From contig NC_052136.2 in the NCBI RefSeq assembly GCF_016086655.4, positions 44,508,492 to 44,572,491 of the forward strand: a stretch of 64,000 nucleotides of DNA, given 5' to 3'. This document shows, piece by piece, positions 1 through 10,834 of this stretch; position 1 is the first letter of the stretch; each line of letters opens with the position of its first letter. Made by a program: the position numbers and the translations under genes. The stretch comes from Lepeophtheirus salmonis (taxonomy: Eukaryota > Arthropoda > Copepoda > Siphonostomatoida > Caligidae). The notes under the pieces are model-generated. The model was not told the DNA's origin. It ran no database searches and worked only from the letters and a program-made list of their open reading frames with translations.

Positions 1-24
1 GGACGAATACCATATTTACAAATA

Positions 25-748
25 CAGGGTTGACCTCTATTTAACAACCAAAACTCAATTATTGTAGAAAAAGGATTTTCTCCTAAAACACTAATCGGAT
101 TTTAATAAAAACCATAAATAAAAATACAAAATCCAATATAAATAAAAGTTTTTTCTATTATTCAATATAACTGCCTTTGGCGTCAATAACGGTCTCGACT
201 CGACTACAGGAACGGGAGTAAGTCTTGATGAATGTCTCTATTGGCAGATTCCAGAATTTCTCCCGGATCCTAGATATCAGTTCGTATTTGTATTGCAAGA
301 GGACCTTTTGGGGCGTCACCCAACTGCTTCATACACAAAGAAGTCCATAGGATTGAGGTCCGGCGAGCTTGGAGGCCAAACACAAGGTCAACTAAAAAAA
401 AAAAAAAATTGACAACCAGGTCAACGTTTTCTTTGCTGTGTGGTATCTTGGAACATAGTCTTGATGTCACCTCCAAGCTCTTCAAGTTCCTTCCTGACTC
501 TCCAAACAGAGGACATGTCTATGTTTAAAAAAGTTTTCAATCTCAACCTTGTCTCATACAATGTTGAACGCAACAAGGACGCTCTACTTTTTCCACGGTT
601 GTGGAATAAATTCTTCGTTGATTTTTTTTTTTTAAATTAACACAAAATACTTATGCTTAGCCGCCAAAACAACAAACAATGTCTTATCTACACATGTGTG
701 GCTATTTCATGTGCTCAACGTTTTTTTTAAACAATCAGCCGCACGCTG
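25..748 (-). mobile_element. Internally deleted mariner-type element (tentative ends)
   Basis: The segment holds N- and C-terminal pieces of one mariner-like transposase with the middle missing. A TA dinucleotide at 23-24 is followed by CAGGGTTGACCTC, and at the far side a sequence reading TACAGCGTGCGGCTG on the minus strand ends at a TA (749-750). The two ends share only TACAG and scattered bases, so the borders are tentative. The transposase content is well supported; the exact ends are inferred from the TA target preference of the superfamily. Confidence 0.45.
151..640 (-). pseudogene. Mariner-like transposase, N- and C-terminal fragments
   Basis: On the minus strand, 385-325 reads VWPPSSPDLNPMDFFVYEAV, the block carrying the third catalytic residue of mariner/Tc1 (DDE/D) transposases. 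After a frameshift the C-terminus continues from about 310 and stops at about 151, ending KGSYIE. Upstream, 640-430 has a helical, basic stretch with an SVWRVRKELEEL block resembling the second half of a paired-type helix-turn-helix region. The segment with the first two catalytic aspartates is absent. Frameshifts, a stop after the catalytic block and an A-tract between the two parts show that it is dead. Confidence 0.6.
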
Positions 749-750
749 TA

Positions 751-1504
751 CATATATCAAACAAGGCCAACCAGGATTTTGATAAAACTATGACATTTTT
801 AGTAAATGTTTCGACAAATGACCTATTTTTTTTTTAGGAAAGTCAAATTAAAAAAAAAAGTATTCACAACAATTGACCCTTCCATACCTTTGTAGTCTGG
901 GCTTGATGTTAAAAACAAGGAAAAAGGAAACCAGGACCTACAAACTACTACTGCAGTAGGATACATGCAAACATAACCCCCTCATCACAAAGGTCTTTAA
1001 CTCTACTTAATAAATAAATAATTTAAATATACTTTTGTCAAAAAGTTTCAACATTTGGAAAAAAGAGATAAAAGTATTAATATATTTAATATGTACATAC
1101 ATATAAGTATAAAAATGTATATTATGAAATAAATAAAATGAGAGAATCTCAGCTCATAGCCAAAATATACTTATATTATTATTATATATGTATGTATAGT
1201 CGTATGTGTATTTATAAGCCTTAAAAGAAGGAATCAAAGGGCATTTAAACGTTGTCTTTCAATATTCCACATATTTAGGACTCTACAGCATTGGGGTTAA
1301 ATCCGAAAATTCTAAGAAGGCTCCAAAATGGTATAATTTTTGGAAGACCGATCTAAAGAAAATGTTTGGTCCAACATAAAAAATCTGTCTTATTTCTCAT
1401 GACATAAATAGGGGCGTAATCCCAGGGCATTTTTTAGTTCGCGACTTTTGTTTTTATTCGGAAAGGTGTTTTTTTTCCCAAATGATTTGTCAATATTCTT
1501 CATT
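751..1504. other. AT-rich stretch without a gene
   Basis: No coding signal. It includes a TA/ATGTA-rich part around 1075-1210. A short GC-richer string near 1410-1430 (GGGGCGTAATCCCAGGGC) may be the edge of an old repeat but could not be assigned. Confidence 0.5.
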
Positions 1505-1632
1505 CTTGAGGGTAAAACACCAAGTATAAAGCGTGATCACGACTGTGTGTACTAATCAATGGCGGAGAGTAACACCAATGATTGGTTGGGAATTGTAAGT
1601 CTCCGTTAGACTCGACATCGGTTTAATTTCTG
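1505..1632 (-). repeat. Repeat A, 3' half
   Basis: The reverse complement reads CCGATGTCGAGTCTAACGG, then the motifs shared with the fuller copies at 51115 and 53395: a GACTTAC block, CCAACCAATC, and GTTACTCTCCGCCATTGAT followed by TAGTACACAC. Only the 3' half of the family is present. No ORF. Confidence 0.6.
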
Positions 1633-2051
1633 GCCATGTTATTTATATATATGAAGTCGGATTCCCTTTTTCCGATAGCTGCTTAAAGCCATTCCAAACA
1701 AACGCCTGCACAAACATTCTTCTTATTATAAAGCTATGAATATGTAATAAAAAAACGATTTTTGTTCGATCGACGGTCTAAGATAGACAAAACGATACGT
1801 GGCATAGAACAAATTCAATTTCAGTCCACAGTCATACACCAAGTAAATTTCGTAATGGTATAAGACCATGAACAGACGGAGAAAATTGGTCCATGCTAAA
1901 AAATCTATTCAATTTTGGTCCACGGTCTAAAAACGATAAAATGAGTCCGACGGTTTGAACTAAAATAGCGGAATTTATCAGTCTAGATAAAGTCATTTCA
2001 TACTGAAATGAAAAGAGTCGGTTCCAAACCGAGTCTCAAAATTAATATGTA
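1633..2051. repeat. Degenerate GGTCCACGGTCTAAA-type repeats
   Basis: Variants of one motif recur: GATCGACGGTCTAAGA (about 1768), TTTCAGTCCACAGTC (about 1818), TTTTGGTCCACGGTCTAAA (about 1914) and AGTCCGACGGTTTGAA (about 1945). The spacing is irregular. It looks like decayed tandem or dispersed repeat material. No coding signal. Confidence 0.35.
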
Positions 2052-2715
2052 CAGAGTGGTGACCCAAAAATTGCAGTCGTTTTTTTATGGAATCAAGAAA
2101 AGACAACTCAAAACCAATTTGTGATATGTTTAAGCATTATATTTTGCCATATTTTTTATTTTCGCCTTCACAAGCAGTGACAGCTTCGACATGCTGGTGA
2201 ATAGATTGGCAGCTGTTGACAATCAAGGCTGTGACCATGGCGTCCCACTTTGTCATGATGGCAGTTCAAAGCGAATCCAAATTTAGATGCAAGCTACTGC
2301 AGACATTCCTCTCCAAGACCCCTGAAGCTGCAAAGTTAGGGGTTGTTGTTAGGACTGGAGGAGGCCACATGAAGGCAGGGCAGAAGTCTGCCATATTGTT
2401 GTAGAAATTTTTATTCTTCTTGGATGTATAGGAGGGAGTGAAATGGACTTCTTGATGTTGTAGGAAGTCGGGATGGAGATCGTCTCTGCAGCCTTCTGGG
2501 TATTGACATTGGGACGGGGGGGGAGATTGCATACACGTTTTCTGTTTTGTTGTTGCTCCGATATTTTTACACTTAGAGGCATGGAACAAAAACACAACTT
2601 CTTTATTTTTGTTTCAGCTGTCGTTTGGTTGTGTAATGAAGCCTTGTAATTCAAAATAACTGGAATAAAAGTGTAAATAAATACTACTGCAAGTTTTGGG
2701 TCTCCACTCTCAATG
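2052..2715 (-). mobile_element. 664-bp internally deleted mariner element
   Basis: The left end after TA (2050-2051) is CAGAGTGGTGACCCAAAAAT followed by TGCAGTCG. The right end read on the minus strand is CATTGAGAGTGGAGACCCAA followed by AACTTGCAGTAG, preceded by TA (2716-2717). About 25 bp of inverted termini therefore match, with a small offset at the tip. The body carries the C-terminal part of a mariner transposase on the minus strand. The length is about half that of an intact mariner. Confidence 0.6.
2165..2580 (-). pseudogene. Mariner transposase, C-terminal half, frameshifted
   Basis: Minus-strand reading gives VNTQKAAETISIPTSYNIKK, then after a frameshift a YTSKK block (the usual QQDGAPAHTSKK region, degraded), NMADFCPAFMWPPP, and a further shift into NNNPLDFAASGVLERN, the third catalytic block. 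The final helix ends with IHQHVEAVTACEG, as in mariner C-termini. The usual SPDLNPLD signature is changed to SPNNNPLD, and the second catalytic aspartate is lost. At least two frameshifts occur. Confidence 0.6.
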
Positions 2716-2968
2716 TATCTATAAAATAGAAAATAGAATTGAAGAAGTCAATTTCAAATTTTGGATCTCAATGGGGTCTGAAATAATAAATATGTGAATG
2801 AGGCTATTTATATACATATAACATACCCACTAATAAATACTACATACAAAATAAGTTGCTTGACAAATGAGAGGCATATACATACACATACATCTAAGGG
2901 ACTATGTATGTATGTACATAGATTATGTTTGCTATTTTTTCAATTTATATATGTAAATTTTGTTTTCC

Positions 2969-2990
2969 TTTTCTCTCTCTCTCTCTCTTA
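2969..2990. repeat. (TC)n microsatellite
   Basis: About nine uninterrupted TC units, embedded in T-rich DNA and followed by TTATGAACAC. Confidence 0.85.
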
Positions 2991-4274
2991 TGAACACATT
3001 ACAACAACTACAACAATAACAATGGAATTGGGTAAAAAAAAAGAAACATTGCCTGACGTTTATTTTCCTGACTAATATCTCCGCTCTAAAGTACTACATA
3101 AAACACACAAGCATCCCTTGATTGGAACTTACATATTTTATGTATATATTTACACTATTTTTACATCTTTTATTGGGAAACATGAGAATGAAATTTCAGA
3201 TCTGTAACTCAATTCAACTATGAGTTAAAATCTACTTTTCATGATGAATTTGATCAAAAATTGTCTAGCAGACTCATGTTATTTGGGTTGTAGTTTGTAA
3301 ACAACACATCAGATGGATGCATATAATACATCATTTTATAGATATTGGGTTTTGCAACAAGGTACTTTAGATTGTAATAAAAATGAATGTTCGGCATTGA
3401 CCATGATATTTCCCTTTACACATCTCTAAATGGATTTTGATAAAAATTGTATTTGAACAAAGCAAAATCAATATCTTACAATATAAAAAAGATTCGAGTT
3501 ATAAGTCTATAGACTTGGGAGATAGTTACTTAATAAAAATATACTTATATTTTAAAATTTCCCATTTAATGATTTTTTTAGATATGTAATGCTTATACAA
3601 TTAAGCAAATCTTGTGATTTTGAACTAATTCACGTGTAATATTAATTTTCAGAAATGGTTATTCTAAGAACTGATTTCTTTCTCAACACTAATGGACTAA
3701 CATAATTGTAACAATTACAAGCAGAATTTTTAAATTTAATGTTGTTACAATCCTGGGAGTCTTGATTTAATTTATTCCCATCGTAATGATTGACTCTATG
3801 TATATGAAGAATGTCTATTATAATTGGCAATACGTGGACTATTTTGTAAACATAAATTAATGTGAATATTATTTCTAACCATATATAGTTTAGTTAATTC
3901 AGTGGTTCCCTTCTTGAAAACTTACATTACTTAAATACTTGGTGATAAATCTATAACATTAAACATGTCCCACATTAATGTCAGTGTGATGGAATCTTCA
4001 TACAAAGTTTTTACAAGTATCTGCTTGATATAAAATCACATTGGTATTAACATCGAATTTATCATTAAACATTTAGTCTTTCTCTTTTTATTTATATTTA
4101 AAAAAAATGTAATTTTACTGGGAATATTAATTATAAATAGGTATTAAAAATCGTTTTGATGTTAAAAAGTCATATGTAAAAATGGTTTGATAATAAAAAA
4201 TAATTAATTGCATGCGTCATAAAATGATGCGCCTTCTAACGGGAGAAAATAAAAACTTTTTCCTTTTCTTCATA

Positions 4275-4297
4275 TGTAGAAGAAGAAGAAGAAGAAT
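4275..4297. repeat. (AAG)n microsatellite
   Basis: About seven consecutive AAG units in non-coding DNA. Confidence 0.85.
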
Positions 4298-4861
4298 GGA
4301 GTCATAATATTCTTGTCACTACACCTTAATCTACAGATACTCGTTACTACATTGTTATTTATTAAATCAAGTAGTCACGTAGTTTAAATATATCAAGCAC
4401 AAATGAGGCTTTGACAAACATGAAAAAAAGTACTTTGGTTTATTAATATAAAAATTATATTTATAAATGAGCTTTGCCTTACAGTGAGTAATTTAAAACA
4501 TATATGTACAAGGCAATTCTTTTGATAATTTGCAGAAATTACATTATAACATATTCCCAGCTCTTCAAAGCAGTAACTTAAGCAGGATTCTTTTATAGTG
4601 TCATTACGGCTCCCAAAAAAAAGAAAGAAAAATGTCAAAAAGAAATGCATGCCAATGAAGAAATATTTATTACTATAGAACAGTAGAAAAATGCTGTAAT
4701 CCCAACTAGTGTATATCTTTAAACAAGATGCTTTATAGTTATATCTACAGTTGTAAACAAATATACCTTTATTTGCGTGTGAAATGTCTGTAGTTGGCAA
4801 TCAAAACAATTCTAAACTCTTGGGAAGATATCTAACATTTGATTTTTCACATAAAGTAATG

Positions 4862-4962
4862 ACGTAGTCTACGTGTTCATGAAAGACGGAGAAGAGTAAC
4901 ACAGGGATGGGGTGGGAAGTATTAACTGTAATTCCATGTTAGACTCATAATATAATTGATGC
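4862..4962 (-). repeat. Repeat A, 3' half
   Basis: The reverse complement carries GAGTCTAACATGGAATTAC, TTCCCACCCCATCCCTGTGT and TACTCTTCTCCGTCTTTCAT followed by GAACACGTAG. These align in order with the 3' half of the copies at 1505 and 53395. Confidence 0.55.
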
Positions 4963-6234
4963 CCTCCTTATTTTCTATGCTAGATACCAAGGTTTTAAAT
5001 TGAACAGGGACATGAACGGCCTGCAACGTCATTGCTCTTCCCAAAATTATCGAAGGATTTCTATTGATAGAGGACAGATGTATTTGAATTAGTAGATTTT
5101 GATGTGATCAGAAGATTGATAATATCTAACAAAAGTTTGTTCAAGGATGTATTTAATTATTAATTAGACAGAGCAATGCAATAATTAGTAATTAGTATTT
5201 CAAAGGTCCTTAATGGTAATGTCATTAAAAGTTGAAAACATCATGAAATGACAACTTTTGCTTCAAATTATCCTCATCCTTGACATTGGATATGAATATA
5301 AATAAGCTAAAGGATGCCTTAATTAAGGTTTATATATTGATAATATTGAGAAATACTTCAAATGAGAAATATGGCTTCTTTTAAAAAAAGAGTATTTGTT
5401 AAATAAGTCCGAATTCATTTTATTATACTACGGAAGGGGGTTTCTGACTACCCATCTCTGTACGTACCTATATTGTACACCTTCAACCTTTAATTAATGT
5501 TGTCTGAAAAATGAATTTACACATAGCTATGTACATCAATCCAAAAATATTAAAAATATATAATAAATATATTCAAAATACTCGTTATGATATTTGCAAG
5601 GAAGTTTAATACCCTTCAACATTATTGAATCATTTTTTTACGAAATTATATTTGATTTCTTCTATTGCTTCATAAACAGTTTCCCTTATTTTGGGATGAC
5701 CAACTATGTGTAGATTTGATTTTGACATTCCACATGGAAGTAATTTCTATTTTTTTTTCAGACACTTGCAATAAAATAAGGAGTGAGCTCTGATACTTAT
5801 TTGATTCGATTTAGAGATCAGTAAAGTAATTATGTACAGTGCAGTACTACAATTTGTTTTTCTTCAAAATGAAAAATCATGATTATATTCTCCTGTATCA
5901 CTTAAAAAAAGGAACTTTAATAAAACTTTTGAAATTTAGTAAGATAACTTTAAAGTTGAAACCTCTGAGTGTCTTTACAAATAGAGAATGTCGATAAAAA
6001 AGTCATTTCAATTAGAGGTCACAAAACAGCCTTTCACGATTGAAGCTTTTAAACATAACTTTTTATTAATATGCAACAGAAGTTATAGTTGACAGATCAC
6101 CCTAAAAATGAGACGCCCTAGCAATACATATAGTGATTCCTGATGTATATCATGTAAGCATATTAAAAAAAATATCTAGCTCTTATTATTATTTTATTCT
6201 TGAGAAGATAATATCCAAATGTTGAGTAACTACG

Positions 6235-6300
6235 TATGAGTGTGCTCACGAAGAACGAAAACTAGCACCCAGGATTTGTTTGGTAGTTAGCTCTTATATT
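6235..6300 (-). repeat. Repeat A, 3' end fragment
   Basis: The reverse complement reads ACCAAACAAATCCTGGGTGC, then TAGTTTTCGTTCTTCGTGAG and CACACTC. This is the terminal 65 bp of repeat A. Confidence 0.5.
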
Positions 6301-6639
6301 ATTTAAGAAAATTTGTCTTTTCATCAACCCCTAATAACTCGGGCAATAGCCAGAACTATCGCTCAATTTATACACATGTATATCAAAGAAATAAACCTCC
6401 TGTAGATTCTTCAGAGGGTGGAAATTGTACATGATCTATTACTTTTCTTACCTACTACACTGTCATGTTTGAAGATTATGTATGATGACTTAAATATATA
6501 ATAAGGAGTATATATACAATGCAGCATTTTGTAGATATTTGTAAATATATATACAAAGGAGGCACGTGTCTTGTAAATTCACAAGCAGTAATCGACTTAC
6601 ATAAGTTATGTACATTGTACACACCTAGCGTTGATCTAA

Positions 6640-7030
6640 AAATCTAAAAACATTGTTGTCCTATAAGTCCGGTACCAATCAAATTTGTCAGTCCTAGGAC
6701 CGGTCCTTATCAGTCATTCATGGTAACTTCATCATCTGAAATGAAGTAGTTATGGACTATGTTGTTTCAGCTGTTCAACATAACCTTTTTAAGAGAAAGA
6801 TACCTGAAGTTTAAATTAGGAGGTATGTGGGTAGAATTTATTATTATACGTTTTATCAATCATTTATTATTTTCTTCGTTTTTATGTAATTCAATCCTAG
6901 CTATGACTGAAGAATAGCCGTATCGGTCTTTAGGACCATTGAATGGTAAAAAAGATCGGACTAATAAAAAGGAAGACTGAAAAGGAAAAAAAGAAAAGAA
7001 AGGAAGACCGATCCAACTCTATAAACACCC
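6640..7030. repeat. Repeat B fragment
   Basis: It contains CAGTCCTAGGACCGGTCC (about 6690), then a 51-bp block (6720-6770) almost identical to 8564-8614, and a second part with CGGTCTTTAGGACCATTGAA (about 6925) and GGAAGACCGATCC (about 7003). AGGACTG/CAGTCCT motifs in both orientations are the hallmark of this family. The block contains a stem ACTTCAT/ATGAAGT. Confidence 0.5.
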
Positions 7031-8447
7031 AATTACATCATCAACGTGAGTCCATCATTCATCCCAAGTCTTTTCATTTCAGGAATTTTTTCTTTAAATT
7101 ATAACTTTTTCCCTCGTATTTGTGATGGAAATAAAAATGACGTAGAGATAAATGTAATTTTTACATTAGAAGTTAGTATTTGCCCATAGTTAGGCATTGG
7201 AGTCTCACAAATACTATATTCCTATATACACGACCATAATTCTCTTAATGACTCTAAATCCTTTCCTAAGTGCTGTAAGAGTATCATAAATCCAGAATTA
7301 TATAAGTATAAGCTCAAAGGATAAAAGATGTAGGAATAGCTGATGCGCCAGGCAATATTATTTAAAAGTTGTATAGAGAGCTCCGAAAATTAGCATAAAA
7401 AAATGTTTCTATTCATATTAAATTGAACTAAATAATTTTGTTTTAAGAAATTGTCAAAATAGAATTACAATTAATAACCAAATTATTTAAATTTTTTAAT
7501 ACATTTTCGAGCTTCTCTATTTTGTTTACCATACGTATAGTATACTACAACCAGAGCTGTATTTGAGCTCATCTTTTCCGAGTCTGCCCTTAAATAAATT
7601 ATATACAAACATTAATAATCGTTATCTAGGAAATACAAATTATTACGTAAGTTTGTATTTTTTAGTATTCATATTTGCTCAATTTTTGAAAATCTAAAGA
7701 AAAATTATGTTTCTCTGTATAGCTAACATATTAGACCTATTCAAAAATATCCTTGTTTGAATTTTGATATCTTTCTGCATTTTTTCTAAGAAAGTATGTA
7801 AAATAATATAAGTGTATATCATTCTGACTTTTGAATTGGTATTAGAAAAGTTATTTTAAATAAGAAATTGATGTAAGTGTATAATCTTTCGAAAATATTA
7901 TTTATCTCTTTTCATTACAAATGACTAGAGTATACAATTTTAGTACTGCGGTCCGTGCACCTCTTTACCTTCATCGTACTGGCAGTTTTTATACTAAAAT
8001 AGTAAATTATATAAAAATTATCATACAAAAATGGTTATGTTATAGTTTAATGTCTTTTTTGGCATTCTTTTTGTGTGTTTATATATACTTTTTGTCCAAA
8101 AACTACACAAAATCATAAAAAAATCAAAAACATTTTGGAAAAACGGCCGACGAGGCCGGGTATCAACATACTTAGATCCCTAATAAAATGATTTTTGAGC
8201 TTATCACATCTGAAAGCATGGGAAAAAATGTAGAAATTTATCAAAATTCAAAAAATATATTCGTGAATAGGTCTACAGTAACACATGCTATTAATATGAA
8301 CTCGAGCCGAAGGAAGAAAATACCGTATATATGGGTTCAAACTCAATATAAGCCCGAGTCTCTAAAAAATGACTCAAGTATTATATCTAGGGATGTTAAT
8401 ATTGGCTAAATAGTGGCGAGCATAAAAAAATAATAATATATGTATAT

Positions 8448-8640
8448 GTCGCTTAATATGTATGTCTTATCAGTCTTAGATCGGCCTAAAAATATGAAAA
8501 GACTGCATTCCCATCAGTCCGGCTCTAATAAAATTTCTTAGTTCTAGGAATTGTTGTTCTTTTATGGTAACTTCATCATCTGAAATGAAGTAGTTATAGA
8601 CTATGTCCTTTCAGGTTGACATAAGGGCTGGTACAGGGCT
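8448..8640. repeat. Repeat B fragment
   Basis: It holds TATCAGTCTTAGATCGGCC, CAGTCCGGCTCTAATAAAAT and the 51-bp block 8564-8614, which differs from 6720-6770 at only a few positions. The order of the blocks matches the copy at 6640, so both descend from one element. Confidence 0.5.
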
Positions 8641-8864
8641 GTAACACGTATAACCCTTACGGTTCTGTACGTTTGTTCCCTCTTGTACTATGTTTATTTG
8701 TAATAACATATTAAATATTTTGATACTTAAGAATTTTGGTTATTTTTATTTTTTTAGATAATAGATTTAGATACTAATATAAGATTTTAATCCATAAGCA
8801 TGTTTTTATATAATAAATAGTTAATTTCTGTATTTCTTTATATTTAAAACAAATCCACCAATCA

Positions 8865-9250
8865 AAACTTGAAGAAGTCTATTCGACAATACTCCACCCT
8901 CCGGATGAAACAGATGATATATCGGTGCCTACCAAAAAAACTTTCATGGCAGAAGTATTTGGGGATACCTACGAATCCGAGTCTAAAGAAATAAAGCATT
9001 ATCCAAAAGAAATAGAAAAAGAGAAAATGACATACAAAATGATAAAATGCATCCCAGTTGAGGAAAACCCAGTGGTATAGTGGAGGGATAATTTACATAA
9101 ATTTCACAATGTATCCAAGATAGCTACACAATACTTTGCAAGAAATATTTTTTTGACAGATGGCCATATGGGAATGTTAAGCGGTCTTGTTTATTCCCAG
9201 AAATTATTGACAAGCATAGCCTTTTGCAAAAGTTAGCTAATTCTTCATGA
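8865..9250 (+). pseudogene. hAT-superfamily transposase C-terminus
   Basis: The reading from about 8885 runs in one frame to ENPVV, a stop, then WRDNLHKFHNVSKIATQYFA. This is the NPLxWWxxNxxxFPxLxxLAxxYL block of the hAT C-terminal dimerisation domain (known family feature). After a frameshift the end reads KRSCLFPEIIDKHSLLQKL and stops at 9248-9250, matching the usual KRxxLxPExVxxLxFLxxN ending. The tryptophan pair is broken by the TAG stop, and the conserved SERVFS block between the halves is degraded. The N-terminal BED finger and the catalytic core are not visible upstream. Confidence 0.7.
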
Positions 9251-9269
9251 ATATAAAATTATAACTCAA

Positions 9270-9430
9270 TCATTATTGTAATTTGTTCACAGCTTAGCAA
9301 TAGCTAATTTTAATTCAAGCAATGAACGTTTTGAGCATTGATTAGAAGAAAAGGAGCAGAAAAACCGACAGAATTTACAGCATTTTTTTTTGTGTTAGCG
9401 GGTAACACCGTTAGAGTAATATACAACTCT
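9270..9430 (+). repeat. Repeat D (probable hAT 3' tail)
   Basis: The segment starting TTCACAGCTTAGCAATAGCT aligns in order with 25880-26040 (GCTCACAGTTTAATAATAAC). Shared blocks include TAATTnnAATnCAA, GATTAGAngnAnaGGAG, the AACnGACAGnnTACAG stretch and a GTTAnCGnGTnAnACC-like end. Lying directly after the hAT stop codon, it probably represents the element's 3' untranslated end. No ORF. Confidence 0.4.
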
Positions 9431-9544
9431 ATATAGGTGACAAAAATAGTGTTGATAAGAAAAGTATTTTGAACAAATATTTAGCAAGTGGTCTGTGTTT
9501 CGCCATTAGTTTTATAGGCAGTGATGTGTAATATATGTCCGCCA

Positions 9545-9720
9545 GTATTTAAAATAAAGAAATCGAAGATGACCGTGGTTTGAAGAATGTTTGGTAGGAG
9601 AGCAGCTTAGCTTTATATAGCAAGGACATTACAGGCTCGAATTACACTGATGTCGAATCTCAATTCTACTTTGAGTGCAAGAAGGACTAACACATATAAT
9701 TCCCGAGGAAAACATCATTG
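9545..9720 (+). repeat. Repeat A, diverged copy
   Basis: It begins AAAGAAATCGAAGATGACCG, then GAAGAATGTTTGGTAGGAGA and GCAGCTTAGC as in the copies at 13640 and 12915. It continues with an ACTGATGTCGAATCTC block corresponding to the CCGATGTCGATCCTC block of the 53395 copy. Confidence 0.5.
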
Positions 9721-10244
9721 TTAATCTTCCAGCCACATCCTTTTTTACATAAATATTATATAAGTACACGAACAGTAATCTGTAATAACATTTAATGTTT
9801 TGTATATGTGTATTTGTTCGCTATTTGCATATCTAAAATAAAAATGTTAAGTTTTTTTTTTTTTTTTTTGAAAATAGATATTTTATTTGTTTTCCTTTTT
9901 TTTCACGACAATAAAAAGAAAAAAAAGTTGTATTCTGCTAACTTACATTCCCTTATCTCCCTATCCCCATGAGTGTTTCTCTTAATACATATTATGTATT
10001 CATAAATACAATTGTAGGAATGAGAGATTATTTGTTTCTTGTTAAATCTGTATGCTTTTTTTAAGGAGATATGAATGAGTGAGGCTTATATGATCTGTAC
10101 TAATACTAGAAAGCAACAATCACTTTATTCCAAGTGCATTGGATAATCTTTCAAGAGTTCTCTCTTTTTAAAACAAGTTTTAACAAAAAAATAAATTATG
10201 CTTCAAGATTCGCACATTGATTACTCTTTTTATTTTTCAATATA
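9721..10244. other. Non-coding, poly-T run
   Basis: AT-rich with a run of about 19 T near 9851-9869. Nothing coding seen. Confidence 0.5.
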
Positions 10245-10832
10245 CAGGGTCGTGCATTACAATTGAAACACTCTTTGACCTCAGATCAGATAGTTGGAAC
10301 TAACTATGGGACCATTATAGAAGATTACATTTTTCCGTTATGAAATAAAATGGTTACGAAGATTTTTACTTCATAAATTCATGTAAACGCAAATATTGAC
10401 ATGTAAGATTTGTAATAGACTGTCAGTAATATTAACAAATTCAAATGGTACCATATGGCCGAATACAGTTTTGAGATTCTGAAATTTTTTCATTAAGCGC
10501 CTATTCTTTGAAAAAAAAAGTGCAACAAAGAGAAAATGGAAAGCACAGCCAGATAATGTACATCTTTTTTAATCAAAACGATGTATATTCTAAAGATCTA
10601 CAAATGCTCTAACCATAGTTTGTCAATAAAATCAATATTACTAACTCTGGGACTGTTGATACAAGATTATTATTTTTCTTAACAAATCAATACTCCGTGG
10701 GAAAATTGAAGGCCACTAAGTTCATATTGGTATTATCATCTGAGCTGTTAAATAAAACCAAAAAATGTCCTATGCATTTGTTTAGCATCTGGATGAGGTT
10801 AATGTTGTATCCAATTGTAGTGCACGATCCTG
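10245..10832. mobile_element. 588-bp non-autonomous Tc1/mariner-type element
   Basis: Left end after TA (10243-10244): CAGGGTCGTGCATTACAATT. Right end on the minus strand: CAGGATCGTGCACTACAATT, flanked by TA (10833-10834). The inverted termini match at 18 of the first 20 bases, with weaker similarity beyond (both have ACCTCA/GACCTCA). TA flanks and CAG tips are typical of Tc1/mariner. The interior has no recognisable transposase, so it is a non-autonomous element or MITE. A small ORF inside (10697-10903) is not convincing. Confidence 0.75.
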
Positions 10833-10834
10833 TA

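Larger units (their letters stand above)
2716..8447. other. Long AT-rich non-coding stretch with repeat fragments
   Basis: No credible gene. ORFs of 60-135 codons occur but have the low-complexity composition expected by chance in AT-rich DNA. Identifiable contents are a (TC)n run near 2971-2989, a (GAA)n run near 4276-4296, repeat A fragments at 4862-4962 and 6235-6300, and repeat B material at 6640-7030. A small GC-rich stem-loop (CGGCC, loop GACGA, GGCCG) sits at 8144-8158. Confidence 0.5.

Noticed and set aside
4393..4800. 135-codon minus-strand ORF, the second longest ORF in the window
   Set aside because: Phe/Ile/Tyr/Asn-rich composition, no domain, typical of chance openness in AT-rich DNA.
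8188..8409. 73-codon plus-strand ORF upstream of the hAT relic
   Set aside because: Does not match any hAT domain; separated from the relic by repeat B.
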